The notes beneath the pieces are model-generated. The model was not told where the DNA came from. It did not search any database and saw only the letters and a program-made list of their open reading frames with translations. The position numbers were made by a program, and so were the translations under genes. This document shows positions 51,104 through 60,833 of a stretch of DNA of 64,000 nt, one piece after another. The stretch is from positions 125,858-189,857 of the forward strand of contig JAKRSF010000004.1 of the NCBI GenBank assembly GCA_022402445.1, in the 5' to 3' direction. This DNA comes from Cyanobacteriota bacterium (GTDB taxonomy: Bacteria; Cyanobacteriota; Cyanobacteriia; CACIAM-69d). The number at the start of each line of letters is the position of its first letter. Positions within the stretch are counted from its first letter, which is position 1.

Positions 51104-52645
51104 TCATTCAATGCGATCGCCGTCGGAGTCGGGGTTTTGTAGCTGCTGGAGCCGCGCGATCGCGGAGCCCCCCCGAGAAGCCAGCCGCGCCTTACCGGAC
51201 GCCGCCCACTGTTGCAGCGCCTCGATCTGCTCGCGGGCCGTGCGGGCCAGGGGCACCAGATCGCTGACGGCCCGGAGGATATCGTCCGTGGTGAAATCGC
51301 GATTTTCACTAAAGCCCAGGTGCATCGCCTCCACGATCGCCTGTTCAATCTCCGCCCCAGAAAAATCGGGGGTTTCATAGGCGAGGCGATCGAGGTCATA
51401 GGCTTTGAGGGTTTGGGGCCGCAGACGGCTCAGATGCACCTCAAAAATTGCCCGTCGCTCCGGCTGGCTGGGCAATCCCACAAAAAAGATTTCATCAAAA
51501 CGACCCTTCCGCACCAGCTCCGGCGGCAGGGCTTGGATATCGTTGGCCGTGGCGACGACGAACACGGGGGATTGCTTTTCCGCCAGCCAGGTCACAAAGG
51601 TGCCAAACACCCGCGACGCGGTGCCGGAATCCCCCTTCGAGCCGAGGCCGGCAAAGGCTTTGTCAATTTCGTCGATCCAGAGAATACAGGGGGCCATGGC
51701 CTCTGCCAGTTGGACCGCTTGGCGGGTGCGGGATTCCGATTCCCCCACGAGGCCGCCGAACAGTCGCCCCGCATCGAGCCGCAGCAGGGGCAGGTGCCAG
51801 TGGTGGGCGATCGCCTTGGCGGTGAGGGATTTGCCGGTGCCCTGGATGCCCACGAGCAGCAGACCCTTGGGGTAGGGCAGGCCGTACTGGCGAGCGCGAT
51901 CGGAAAAGGCCCCGCCCCGCCGCAGGAGCCATTCCTTGAGGGCATCGAGGCCGCCGATGTCGTCCATGCGCTCGATCGCGGGGCAAAAGTCCAGGATTTG
52001 GGTTTGGCGGATAGTTTGCCGCTTTTCTTCGAGGATGAGATCGAGGGTGGTGTCATCAAACCGGCTGCCCGCCGCGATCGCCCGCCCCAGCACCCGCCGC
52101 ACCCGTTCGAGGGACAGCCCCTGACAGGACCGCGCCAATTCATCCAGGTCGCGATCGCCCAAGGGTGTCCCCATGGCGGCGGCGAGCCGTTCGATTTCCG
52201 CCCGCAGGTCCGGGCCGCTGGGCAACGGAAATTCCGCCACGGCAATGACTTCCCGCAGGTCCGCCGGTACCGTCAGTTCCGGCGAAATCAGCACCACATT
52301 TTTCGGCTGGGATTTGAGCGATCGCGCCAGGTTCCGCAGCTTCCGGGCGACGGCCACATCCTCTAAAAATCGATGGAAATCCCGCAGAATGAACACCGAC
52401 GGGCTGTTATCGGGGATCCGCTCGACAAATTCCAGGGCCTGCAACGGATTTCGCTTACCAAAGCCGCGATCATTCGGCGCATCTTGGTACCCATCCACAA
52501 AATCCCAACCGTAGGTATTGCGGCCCCCGGCCTCCTTAGCGACGGCGGCGATCGCCCGTTCGAGCCGTTCCTCCTCGGCGGTGGGGATGTAGATCAGGGG
52601 ATAGCGGGCGCGCAGGAGCAGGGCAAATTCGTCGGCAAAGGTCAT
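51104..52645 (-). CDS. Ycf46-like AAA+ ATPase
   Basis: A 513-residue AAA+ protein. The N-terminal half (1-230) has [18 protein letters not shown] and a degenerate ATPase-like fold. The C-terminal half has Walker [10 protein letters not shown], Walker [15 protein letters not shown], sensor 1 VVATAN and the Arg-finger segment [16 protein letters not shown]. This matches the plastid/cyanobacterial Ycf46 family, implicated in photosynthesis regulation and carbon uptake. The ATG at 52645 begins the conserved [20 protein letters not shown]; the open frame continues to 52756. It is divergent from the membrane glycosyltransferase. The last 25 residues are variable. Confidence 0.9.
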   Translation of the reverse strand: MTFADEFALLLRARYPLIYIPTAEEERLERAIAAVAKEAGGRNTYGWDFVDGYQDAPNDRGFGKRNPLQALEFVERIPDNSPSVFILRDFHRFLEDVAVARKLRNLARSLKSQPKNVVLISPELTVPADLREVIAVAEFPLPSGPDLRAEIERLAAAMGTPLGDRDLDELARSCQGLSLERVRRVLGRAIAAGSRFDDTTLDLILEEKRQTIRQTQILDFCPAIERMDDIGGLDALKEWLLRRGGAFSDRARQYGLPYPKGLLLVGIQGTGKSLTAKAIAHHWHLPLLRLDAGRLFGGLVGESESRTRQAVQLAEAMAPCILWIDEIDKAFAGLGSKGDSGTASRVFGTFVTWLAEKQSPVFVVATANDIQALPPELVRKGRFDEIFFVGLPSQPERRAIFEVHLSRLRPQTLKAYDLDRLAYETPDFSGAEIEQAIVEAMHLGFSENRDFTTDDILRAVSDLVPLARTAREQIEALQQWAASGKARLASRGGSAIARLQQLQNPDSDGDRIE

Positions 52646-52844
52646 GGCGATCGCGGCGATGGGATCTAGGGCGGCGGACGGCGGCGGGGGGCGATCGCGT
52701 CCGAACGCGGTTTTAACGCTGTTTTGGATGATAGCAGCCGCCAAATCGAGAACCATTGAGCAGAAAAATTACCGAAAAAGTGCCCCTACCGACCGCCGAT
52801 CAAGGTTGCCTAGAATGGGCGGCCATAGGCATTGGGGAATGGGC

Positions 52845-54587
52845 ATGGGGCGACGATGGTGGGGGGCGGCAGTCCAGGACCTGTGTTTGAAACCGGCGCT
52901 GGCGGTGTGGGGCGGATTGGCGGCGATCGCGGCGGTCCTGGCTTTTTGGGGATCGGTGCGCTGGGCGGCGGCCCACCCCCACGGCGGCCTGGGTTGGGAT
53001 GAGGCGAGCTATGTCAACATCGCCCTGCGGGATCTGTACCGCTGGCGGCATGAGGGGCCGCTGTCCTGGGCGCGGGGAATGATTGGCGACGATCGAATCC
53101 GTCCCCCGGCCTATCGAATCTTGGGGGCTCCCTTTGCGATCGCGTCGGGGGGCGATCCCTTTTGGATGAGGTTTTCGTCGATTTTGACCTTTGCGATCGC
53201 CGTGGTGCTCCTGGGGCTGACGGCGTGGCAACTGGTGCGGCGGGCGGCGGGCAGTACGGCCATATCAGCGGCGGCGACCGTTGCGGCAACTGTGGCGATC
53301 GCGGCGATCGTGCCGGGGCTGCTGCATCCCATCCACCATTTCTATACGGAAGCTCCCCTTTTCCTGGGGACGGTGCTGGTGCTGCTGGGGCTGTTCTGGG
53401 GCTGGGGCGATCGCGATCGGCGATCGCGGTGGGCCTGGGGGGTGTGGGGCGTTGGGCTGGCGCTAGGGCTGCTGTCGAAGGCGAGTTTTGCCCTGATGGC
53501 GGGCGGCATGATGGCCGTCGCGTTCCTGGTGATTTGGCGGCGCTGGGCGACGGGACCGGCCCTGTGGGAGTTTGTGGCGGCCAGTGCCCTCGGCGGCGCG
53601 ATCGCGGCCCCCTGGTGGTGGCGCAACTGGGGGGCGGCCCTGGGCTATGCCAAATTTTCAGCGGATTTCGCTATTCACAATATCGGCCCCCCCGGTGCGC
53701 CGGTGACGGCGGGGCGCTGGCTGGCGGTGGCCCTCCAGTTGGGCCTGGGGGTGGGGGTGACGGTGCTGCTGCTGATCCTGGCGATCGCGGCCCTGGGGCG
53801 GCTGGTGACCGGTGGCGGGCGGCGGTGGTGGCGATCGCCCCCGGTACTGGCGATGGGCATTTGTTTGGCGGGCGTGCCCTGGCTGCCCCTGGCGTCGATT
53901 TTTAGCCTGAACCAAAATCCGCGCCTCGTTGCGCCCATCTGGATTCCCCTGGTGCTGGCCGCCGCGATCGCCCTCGATCGCCTCGGTTGGACCCGCCGTA
54001 TGGGATGGGCCGCGATCGCGATCGTGCCCCTGGTCCCCCAGGCGATCGTGATTTTTGAGCCCCTGATCCACCGGGCCGCCAGCCACCGACGGCCCCCCTG
54101 GGCGCAGCTCACCCCGTTTCATTCACCGGCCCTAGACCCCGTGTGGTTCAACAAACCGATCGATGTGATGACCCTTCAGGACCAGTGGGATTGGACGCCC
54201 CTGATGCGGTTGGCGGTGGCGCGGGGGGTGAAGCGCCCGACGATCGCCTATTTCCTCTGGCATTGGCAGCTTGAACCGCCCGCCATTCAATACCCCTGGC
54301 GGCGCGATCGCAGCGCTGAACCGCCGGTGGAGCAACTGTTGCAGGAGGGGTCCGAACGGGGAGAGTTGAACTGGGACGAGATTCTTGATCGCGCAGCCCG
54401 CCACGAAATCGTCCTAGCTCTCCAATTCCCCGATGACGGGGCGGGGGATAATGCCCAAAGCCAGCGCAATCGGGAGTTTATTCGCCGTTTTAGCGATCGT
54501 CCGGGCTACGACAAGCCCATCGCCCTGCCCACTTCCGCTGATCCGCCCGATCGCGCGCCGCAAATCATCGTCTTTTTCAAGCAGTGA
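52845..54587 (+). CDS. Multi-span membrane glycosyltransferase-like protein (GT39/ArnT type)
   Basis: A protein of about 580 residues with roughly ten membrane helices. The early loop GLGWDEASYVNIALRDL contains the Asp-Glu pair typical of GT-C enzymes such as ArnT and PMT that use lipid-linked sugars. The HPIHHFYTEAPLFLG segment is the second conserved outer loop. The last 170 residues are soluble (LTPFHSPALDPVWFNKP ... PQIIVFFKQ). Several ATGs (52815, 52839, 52845) are possible; 52845 has GGGGA at the best distance. The stop overlaps the next gene start. The acceptor is unknown. Confidence 0.75.
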   Translation: MGRRWWGAAVQDLCLKPALAVWGGLAAIAAVLAFWGSVRWAAAHPHGGLGWDEASYVNIALRDLYRWRHEGPLSWARGMIGDDRIRPPAYRILGAPFAIASGGDPFWMRFSSILTFAIAVVLLGLTAWQLVRRAAGSTAISAAATVAATVAIAAIVPGLLHPIHHFYTEAPLFLGTVLVLLGLFWGWGDRDRRSRWAWGVWGVGLALGLLSKASFALMAGGMMAVAFLVIWRRWATGPALWEFVAASALGGAIAAPWWWRNWGAALGYAKFSADFAIHNIGPPGAPVTAGRWLAVALQLGLGVGVTVLLLILAIAALGRLVTGGGRRWWRSPPVLAMGICLAGVPWLPLASIFSLNQNPRLVAPIWIPLVLAAAIALDRLGWTRRMGWAAIAIVPLVPQAIVIFEPLIHRAASHRRPPWAQLTPFHSPALDPVWFNKPIDVMTLQDQWDWTPLMRLAVARGVKRPTIAYFLWHWQLEPPAIQYPWRRDRSAEPPVEQLLQEGSERGELNWDEILDRAARHEIVLALQFPDDGAGDNAQSQRNREFIRRFSDRPGYDKPIALPTSADPPDRAPQIIVFFKQ

Positions 54588-55411
54588 TGATCGCCCCCTC
54601 GTCTAACCGCATCGATCCGAGCCTCGCCATGGTGTTGAGTAATGAGCCCTTTTTCCTGCGGGGCGATCGCCGCGATCGCGTGGTCCTGTGTCTGCACGGC
54701 CTCGGGGGCGGCCCCTACGAAATGCAGCCGATCGCCCAGGATCTGTTTGAACAGGGGTGGGATGTGCAGGCGATCGCCTATCCCGGCCACGATCGCCCCG
54801 TGAAGTGGATGCCCGCGTCCCGGTGGGAAGCCTGGTACGCCCACGCGGAAGGCACCTACCGCGCCCTGGTGGAACAGTACGATCGCGTCGTCCTCCTGGG
54901 CTTTTCCACCGGCTGTCCGCTGGCCCTGCATCTGGCGGCCCAGAATCCTAGCCCCAAGCTCGATCGCCTGATCCTCCTGGCCCCCTTCCTGGCGATCAAG
55001 CGGCAACTGGGTTTTATGCAGCCGGAATGGCTCGTGAACAGCTTGGGATATTTGCTGCCCGCCGTGCCGCGCACCCAACTGGCCATCCGCGATCGCCCCA
55101 TGCGCGAAGCCGCCGAAGCCGCCTGCTATTTCAAAAGCTTTAATTTGAGCGCCGTCCGCAGCGCCCTCGCCCTGATCGATCAAGTGCGCGGCGAACTCGG
55201 ATCCATCACCCGCCCCACCCTGATCCTCCAATCCAAAGGCGATACGGTCGTGGATCCCAGCGGCGCGATCGCGCTCTACAACGCCCTAGGTAGCGCTGAT
55301 AAACAACTCCATTGGCTGACGCGATCGGACCACATCATCACCCTCGACGTGGAACGGGAAGCAGTCCGCGATCGCATCCACCAATTCCTCAAGGATCCCC
55401 AAACCCCGTAG
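54587..55411 (+). CDS. Alpha/beta hydrolase, carboxylesterase/monoacylglycerol lipase-like
   Basis: A 274-residue hydrolase. Oxyanion loop VVLCLHGLGGGPYEM, nucleophile elbow LLGFSTGCPLAL (Ser in GFSTG), acid in LILQSKGDTVVDPSG and the His in WLTRSDHIITLD complete the triad. Resembles the Est30/thermostable carboxylesterase group. The ATG overlaps the previous stop as TGATG; GTG at 54584 is an alternative. Coupling to the membrane glycosyltransferase suggests a joint task in envelope lipids or glycans. Its stop codon TAG lies inside a 23-bp intergenic hairpin repeat. Confidence 0.9.
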   Translation: MIAPSSNRIDPSLAMVLSNEPFFLRGDRRDRVVLCLHGLGGGPYEMQPIAQDLFEQGWDVQAIAYPGHDRPVKWMPASRWEAWYAHAEGTYRALVEQYDRVVLLGFSTGCPLALHLAAQNPSPKLDRLILLAPFLAIKRQLGFMQPEWLVNSLGYLLPAVPRTQLAIRDRPMREAAEAACYFKSFNLSAVRSALALIDQVRGELGSITRPTLILQSKGDTVVDPSGAIALYNALGSADKQLHWLTRSDHIITLDVEREAVRDRIHQFLKDPQTP

Positions 55412-55430
55412 GGGCGGGGTTTCCCCGCCC
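55408..55430. repeat. 23-bp GC hairpin repeat, copy 2
   Basis: Begins GTAGGGGCGGGG and ends TTTCCCCGCCC; matches 10889-10911 at 22 of 23 positions. The TAG at its start is the stop codon of the hydrolase gene, suggesting the repeat arrived at the 3' end and reset the stop. Confidence 0.7.
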
Positions 55431-55472
55431 GCCCCCCGCGATCAATCCCGGCGGTTACTTCCCCGTGATCGC

Positions 55473-56732
55473 CTATCGCAAATCCAACGCCTTCGCCACC
55501 GTCTGCACATCCTTATCGCCCCGCCCCGAGCAATTGATCACAATGCGCGGGCTCCCCTCCAGCGTCGGGCACAGGGTATCGAGATAGGCAAACGCATGGG
55601 ACGTTTCCAGCGCCGGAATAATCCCCTCCAGGCGCGACACCCACTGGAACGCATCCAGGGCCTGGGCATCCGTCACGCTGTAATATTCCGCCCGTCCCGT
55701 GTCCTTCAGGTAGGCATGTTCCGGCCCCACGCCGGGATAATCCAACCCCGCGCTGATGGAATGGGCCTCAATCACCTGGCCGTCGCGATCCTGCAACAGA
55801 TAGCTCATGGCCCCGTGCAGCACCCCCACTTCCCCCTTCGTCAGGGTAGCGGCGTGCTTATCCGTGTCCGCCCCTTCGCCCGCCGCCTCGACGCCGATCA
55901 GCCGCACGGACGCCTCCCCCACAAACTCGTGGAACAGGCCCATGGCATTGGAGCCGCCCCCCACGCAGGCCATCAAAATATCCGGCAGGCCGCCCCAGAT
56001 CGCTTGGCACTGTTCGCGGGTTTCCTGGCCGATGATGGCGTGGAAGTCGCGCACCATCATGGGATAGGGGTGCGGCCCCGCGACGGACCCGAGGATGTAG
56101 TGGGTGGTTTCCACATTGGTGACCCAATCGCGGATCGCTTCGGAGGTGGCGTCCTTGAGGGTGCCGGTACCGGCGGAAACGGGGCGCACTTCGGCCCCCA
56201 TCAGCCGCATCCGAAAGACGTTCAGGGCCTGCCGTTCCATGTCGTGGACGCCCATATAAATCACGCAGTCGAGGCCAAAGCGGGCGCAGACGGTGGCGGT
56301 GGCGACGCCGTGCTGACCGGCTCCGGTTTCGGCGATGATGCGCTGTTTGCCCATGCGTTTGGCGAGGAGGGCCTGGGCGATCGCGTTATTAATTTTGTGG
56401 GCTCCGGTGTGGTTGAGATCTTCGCGTTTGAGGTAGATCTGGGGGCCGGTGCCGTCGGGGCGGGCGTAGCGATCGCTGAGGCGTTCTGCGCAATACAGGG
56501 GGCTGGGGCGACCGACGTAATCCTTGAGCAGGTGATCAAGCTCCCCCTGGAAGTCCGCGTCATTCCGATATTGCCAAAAGGCCGCCTCCAGTTCCGCCAG
56601 GGCGGGCATGAGGGTTTCGGGCACATATTTGCCACCGAAGCGACCGAAGCGACCGAGGGCGTCGGGCACGGCACTGGGGGCGTTGGCGGTGGTCGAAGCG
56701 GCGGAATTTTGGGGCAGGGGAGTCGTGGTCAC
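55473..56732 (-). CDS. trpB: Tryptophan synthase beta chain
   Basis: PLP enzyme that condenses indole with serine. The 419-residue protein starts at GTG, with about 20 variable residues before the fold. Features: [33 protein letters not shown] (PLP-binding Lys), [24 protein letters not shown] and the closing [11 protein letters not shown]. All are the standard TrpB1-type motifs. trpA and other trp genes are not adjacent, as usual in cyanobacteria. Confidence 0.97.
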   Translation of the reverse strand: MTTTPLPQNSAASTTANAPSAVPDALGRFGRFGGKYVPETLMPALAELEAAFWQYRNDADFQGELDHLLKDYVGRPSPLYCAERLSDRYARPDGTGPQIYLKREDLNHTGAHKINNAIAQALLAKRMGKQRIIAETGAGQHGVATATVCARFGLDCVIYMGVHDMERQALNVFRMRLMGAEVRPVSAGTGTLKDATSEAIRDWVTNVETTHYILGSVAGPHPYPMMVRDFHAIIGQETREQCQAIWGGLPDILMACVGGGSNAMGLFHEFVGEASVRLIGVEAAGEGADTDKHAATLTKGEVGVLHGAMSYLLQDRDGQVIEAHSISAGLDYPGVGPEHAYLKDTGRAEYYSVTDAQALDAFQWVSRLEGIIPALETSHAFAYLDTLCPTLEGSPRIVINCSGRGDKDVQTVAKALDLR

Positions 56733-56833
56733 GGCGCTGTTGCTTAAGGGTTAGGTTGAAGTGGCGACGGGATCTATTATCGCACCGATGCTATTTTCGG
56801 GATTTTTGCGGCTTGTCTGGACTGGGTTTGGCC

Positions 56834-57796
56834 CTAGCGATACTGCACGCGGGGATCGAGCCAGCCATAGACTAAATCCGCCAGCAGGTTAAATAGCACG
56901 ATCGCGATCGCATAGATGAACGCGATCGCCATAACCACCGGCGTATCACTGCGCTGGATCGAATCAATCAGCAGCGAGCCAATCCCCGGCACCCGAAACA
57001 CCTGCTCCGTCACCAGGGCTCCCGTCAGGACCGTCGGCACATCCAACGCCACCAGGGTCACCACGGGGATCAGGGCATTGCGGAGAATGTGGCGATTGAC
57101 GATCGTCCAGGGCAGCAGCCCCTTGGCGCGGGCGGTGCGGACATAATCCCGGGAGAGTTGCTCCAGCACCGCCGCCCGGGTGAACCGCAGCAGGGACGCG
57201 CATTGGAACGCCGTCAGGACACCAATGGGCAAAATCGACTGGCGAATCTGCGCCCACAAACTGCCCAGATCCCGCACCTCCAGGGTGCTGTCGTAGATGA
57301 AGGGCAGCCAGCGCAATTTGACGCTGAAGAGCAAAATCGCCAGGATTCCGGTGAAAAAGGTGGGCAGGGAAAAGCCAATGAAGGAAATGGTCGTGATGGC
57401 GCGATCAATCCAGGTGTGGCGCTTGAGGGCCGAGAGGGTTCCCAGGGGCACCGCGATCGCGACGCTCAAACCATAGGCAATGCCCACCACGGCGAGGGTG
57501 GCCGGGAGCCGCTGGGCAATCAATTCCGCCACGGGCACCCGACTGACAAAGGAATAGCCCATGTCGCCGCGCAAAAAGGCCGTCGCCCATTTCAGGTAGC
57601 GCACGGGCAGGGGATCATTGAGCCCCAACGACTCCCGCAGGCGATCGCGCACCTCCGGACTCAAGGCCCCATTGGTGGCAAATTCCCCGAACGGATCGCC
57701 GGGGGCCAGGGCCAAAATGGCAAAAATCACCACGCTGATGGCCACCAGGGTCGGCAGGGCAGCCCCCAGGCGGCGCAGGAAATAGGCTACGTTCAC
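56834..57796 (-). CDS. ABC transporter permease, DppB/GsiC type
   Basis: A 320-residue inner-membrane permease with six membrane helices (near 9-29, 100-122, 133-155, 180-200, 240-262, 285-308). The EAA-type loop reads YVRTARAKGLLPWTIVNRHILRNALIP. The N-terminal FLRRLGAALPTLVAISVVIF is typical for the first permease of dipeptide, oligopeptide or nickel importers. Starts at GTG. Neither a second permease, ATPases nor a binding protein is nearby, so the transported solute cannot be given. Follows the GGDEF-EAL gene after 39 bases in the same direction. Confidence 0.92.
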   Translation of the reverse strand: MNVAYFLRRLGAALPTLVAISVVIFAILALAPGDPFGEFATNGALSPEVRDRLRESLGLNDPLPVRYLKWATAFLRGDMGYSFVSRVPVAELIAQRLPATLAVVGIAYGLSVAIAVPLGTLSALKRHTWIDRAITTISFIGFSLPTFFTGILAILLFSVKLRWLPFIYDSTLEVRDLGSLWAQIRQSILPIGVLTAFQCASLLRFTRAAVLEQLSRDYVRTARAKGLLPWTIVNRHILRNALIPVVTLVALDVPTVLTGALVTEQVFRVPGIGSLLIDSIQRSDTPVVMAIAFIYAIAIVLFNLLADLVYGWLDPRVQYR

Positions 57797-57835
57797 GGGG
57801 CTAAAATCACGGGGTTGCGGTCACGGGACAGGGCA

Positions 57836-60058
57836 TTAGGGAGACGGGGGCGCGATCGCGGTCAGGTCGCTGCGCATAGGATACTCCGAGCGCAGCAGTT
57901 GCAACGCCGCCTCCGCCCGCACCGGCTTAGAAAATAAATAGCCCTGAATATAGGTGCAGCCCATCCGCCGCAGGGTTTGCAACTGGTCCGGCGTTTCCAC
58001 CCCCTCGGCGATGACGCTCAGGCGCAGGGTGTCCGCCAGGGTCAAAATCGCCTGCACAATGTCCTGGTTCTTGGGGCCGCGATCAAGGGCTTCAATGAAG
58101 GCGCGATCGATTTTGATTGTGTCCAGGGGCAACTGGTGCAAATAGCTCAGGGACGAGTAGCCCGTGCCGAAGTCGTCCAAACAGAGCTGAATGCCCATAT
58201 TCTGCAAGGTTTGCAGCGTGGATTTCGCGAGGTCCGCATTGCCGACGATCGTACTTTCGGTGATCTCCAGCTTCAGGGCGCTCGGGTCGATCGCGGTGGT
58301 TTCGATCACCCGCTTAATGCTATCGAGCAAATCCAACCGGGCAAACTGCCGACATGACAGGTTCACGGACATTTGCAGCGGCGGCAGGTTGGGATGGATG
58401 GCGTGCAATTGATCCTGCCACTGGCGCAACTGCTGACAGGCGCGATACAGGGTCCACAGGCCCAAGGACGCGATCGCGTCGGTCTCTTCGGCAATGGGGA
58501 TAAAGCGACCGGGGGACACCAGCCCCAGCACCGGATGCTGCCAGCGGATCAGGGCCTCGAAGGCACAGATGCGATGCTGCGTAATGTCAACAATCGGTTG
58601 ATAGCACAGGTAAAACTGGGAATCCTCCGGCTGGCTGATGTAGTCCGCCCGGTCAAAGTCCCAGGCATTGAGGGTGCTGACGGCCTTGCGTAGGTCCGTC
58701 TCCAGGCGCATGGCGGCCAGCAGTTGGTCATGTTCGGCGCGATCGCTGATGGTGTGGTGCGATCGCCCGAGCTTCCGCGCCTGCCGCATGGACAGATCCG
58801 CATCCCGCAGCAGCCGTTCCGGTTCCTGGAGATAGCCCCCCGGCCCGAGGGCAATGCCAATGCTGACGCTGGTGTAGATTTCCTGGCCCGCCAGGGCGAT
58901 CGGTTCGCGCAAACAGTGGTCAATGGCCTGCACCACCTGTTCCGCCCCCTGGCGATCGCGGGCCTGGGGCAACAAAATGGCAAATTCATCCCCCCCCAGC
59001 CGCGCCAGCACATCCGCCTCCCCCAGGCACCGCCGCAGGCGATGGGCCACCGCCACCAGCAGTTCATCCCCCAGATCGTGGCCGAGGCTGTCGTTGATCA
59101 CCTGGAAGCGATCAATATCCACAAACAGCACCGCAAAGGGCGGCACCGGGGCGGATGGTTGTGGCGCGGGCCGCGCGATCGATGGCCCAGGAGCTTCCGA
59201 AGGGGGGCCGTCGGGCGGGGAATGGTTGGCGGGGGCGATCATCTCCCCCATCAGTTCCATCCAATAGGTGCGGTTGGGCAGGCCCGTGAGGCGATCGTGC
59301 AGGGCGCTATGGCGCAGTTCCGACTGGGCTTGGCGACGGTCGGCCATTTCCCGCTGGAGCTGGGCGATCGCCGCCTGTAGTTTCACCGTTCGCTGCTGAA
59401 GCTCCGCCTCGAACCGCTGCTGCAACGATTCCAGCCGTGCGGCGGTGCGCTGGCAGGTCATGGCGAGGCCCAGGGCGCTGGCGGCAATGCCCAACAATTC
59501 CTGATTTTGGGGGATGCAAACGCCCCCCTCCCCGTACCAGTCAAACCCCAAAAATCCCCACAGCCCGTCCTCCAATAGGATCGGGTTCACCAGGCGCGAT
59601 CGCAGGGGCCGCCGCCCCCCCAACTGCACCAATCCCCCCAGGGCAATGCCATTGACGAGCCCTTCCCCGGCGGCGAGCCGCTCGTACCACTGGGCCATGG
59701 TGCTGTGGTAGTCGAGGTTTTGTAGCTCCAGGTTTTGCAGTTGCGATCGCGTCCCCCGCCGACACCATTCCGCCCGCAAACTGGCCAGGGGGGCGTCGGT
59801 GACGGGGTGGGGGTGATTGCGGAAGAGATACACGCGATCGGCGGCGATCGCCAACCCCAACTGTTGCAGCGCCGCACTGATGGCGGCGGGGGTTTGGGCC
59901 TGGGCCAAAATCCGGTGCATCGTCGCGATCGCCTGGGGCAAGGCAATCTCCTGCATCGGAGACAGGGCGGCACACCGGGGCGGCATCCCCGGTTCCCCAT
60001 CCCCCGCGATCGGTCCCAATCTTCCGGTGGCTTCGGTCAAGGCAAACGGCTCTGGCAT
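57836..60058 (-). CDS. GAF-GGDEF-EAL protein (cyclic di-GMP turnover)
   Basis: A 740-residue cytoplasmic protein. A GAF sensor region (about 35-205) is followed by a coiled coil (about 210-255) and a GGDEF domain with GGDEF intact at 355-359. The EAL domain has EAL at 501-503, the DDFGTGYSSLSYLHQ loop and AEGVETPDQL. Both domains may be active: the first makes and the second breaks cyclic di-GMP. The inhibitory RxxD site before GGDEF reads GEAD, so product inhibition at that site is absent. A Pro-rich insertion of about 30 residues (275-307) interrupts the GGDEF domain. ATG at 60058 is used; an upstream TTG adds nine residues. Confidence 0.93.
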   Translation of the reverse strand: MPEPFALTEATGRLGPIAGDGEPGMPPRCAALSPMQEIALPQAIATMHRILAQAQTPAAISAALQQLGLAIAADRVYLFRNHPHPVTDAPLASLRAEWCRRGTRSQLQNLELQNLDYHSTMAQWYERLAAGEGLVNGIALGGLVQLGGRRPLRSRLVNPILLEDGLWGFLGFDWYGEGGVCIPQNQELLGIAASALGLAMTCQRTAARLESLQQRFEAELQQRTVKLQAAIAQLQREMADRRQAQSELRHSALHDRLTGLPNRTYWMELMGEMIAPANHSPPDGPPSEAPGPSIARPAPQPSAPVPPFAVLFVDIDRFQVINDSLGHDLGDELLVAVAHRLRRCLGEADVLARLGGDEFAILLPQARDRQGAEQVVQAIDHCLREPIALAGQEIYTSVSIGIALGPGGYLQEPERLLRDADLSMRQARKLGRSHHTISDRAEHDQLLAAMRLETDLRKAVSTLNAWDFDRADYISQPEDSQFYLCYQPIVDITQHRICAFEALIRWQHPVLGLVSPGRFIPIAEETDAIASLGLWTLYRACQQLRQWQDQLHAIHPNLPPLQMSVNLSCRQFARLDLLDSIKRVIETTAIDPSALKLEITESTIVGNADLAKSTLQTLQNMGIQLCLDDFGTGYSSLSYLHQLPLDTIKIDRAFIEALDRGPKNQDIVQAILTLADTLRLSVIAEGVETPDQLQTLRRMGCTYIQGYLFSKPVRAEAALQLLRSEYPMRSDLTAIAPPSP

Positions 60059-60833
60059 GGCGACATATGGCAGCGATGGCAGCAACGGGATCCCACAGCC
60101 CCATACGCTAATGGGCGCAAGGCGACAGGAGCGGTCAACAAAGAGCAGACAAGATCACCCATAGCGGCGGTGTGGCAAGGCCGCGATCGCGGTCTCCCCC
60201 GAAATGGCCCGTCCTCCGGCTGCGTTCCGTATCCCCAGCGGTTTCCCCACCGCCGCAGCCGCCCCCAGGCCGGAGGCCAAACTTGCCGATGCGCCCCAAC
60301 TCCCAAAAACAAGTCAACGGCCCGTGCCTGTTCCCCTCAAATGCCCCTGGACTTGGGAACAAACACCGCCCATTTGTTCTAACACGGGTGCCCCGAAAGC
60401 ACCGCCCTGGGGGACGTGATTGGGGCCAGCCGTGACGGCAGGGGGCCAACTTGAAACAGCGCTAGGCCCCTGGGCGATCGCCCCTCCACTCTAGCCTTTC
60501 CGTTTGCCGAGATCCCCAAGGCCCCCCGGCTCAACCCGTCCGCCAGCCCCGTGCGCCAGCCCCCTAGGGGGGATTTTTTATAATGGTCGCGATCGCGGGG
60601 GGACACCCATCCTCCCCGCGCCCCATGGGTTGAGGGAAGTTTGAAACGTGCCCTAAACCCGCCCAGGTGCCCCCTTGGTCAGCCCTTGGGGGGCCATCGG
60701 AAACGTAACAATTGCCTTGACGCGGATCCCCGGCTGGGCCAGCGGGCGGGGGCGACCCACAGAACCACGGCCCTTTCCCGACGGCCCCTGCCGGATGGAC
60801 CCCATGACCTATCTGCATTAGAGGACTTTCGTT
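60059..60833. other. Long spacer between divergent GGDEF-EAL and mscS genes
   Basis: 775 bases without a gene I can support; the short frames present are Arg/Pro-rich and lack ribosome-binding sites. It includes a CCCCTAGGGG palindrome followed by a T-run and TATAAT (60560-60584), which may be a terminator/promoter remnant. A TTGACG at about 60718 has no matching -10. HIP1 sites occur as elsewhere. Confidence 0.5.

Noticed and set aside
55596-56747. 383-codon plus-strand frame opposite trpB
   Set aside because: Antisense artefact of high GC; TrpB is complete on the other strand.
60172-60435. Short frames in the long GGDEF-mscS spacer
   Set aside because: All are Arg/Pro-rich, lack start signals and show no domains; treated as non-coding.
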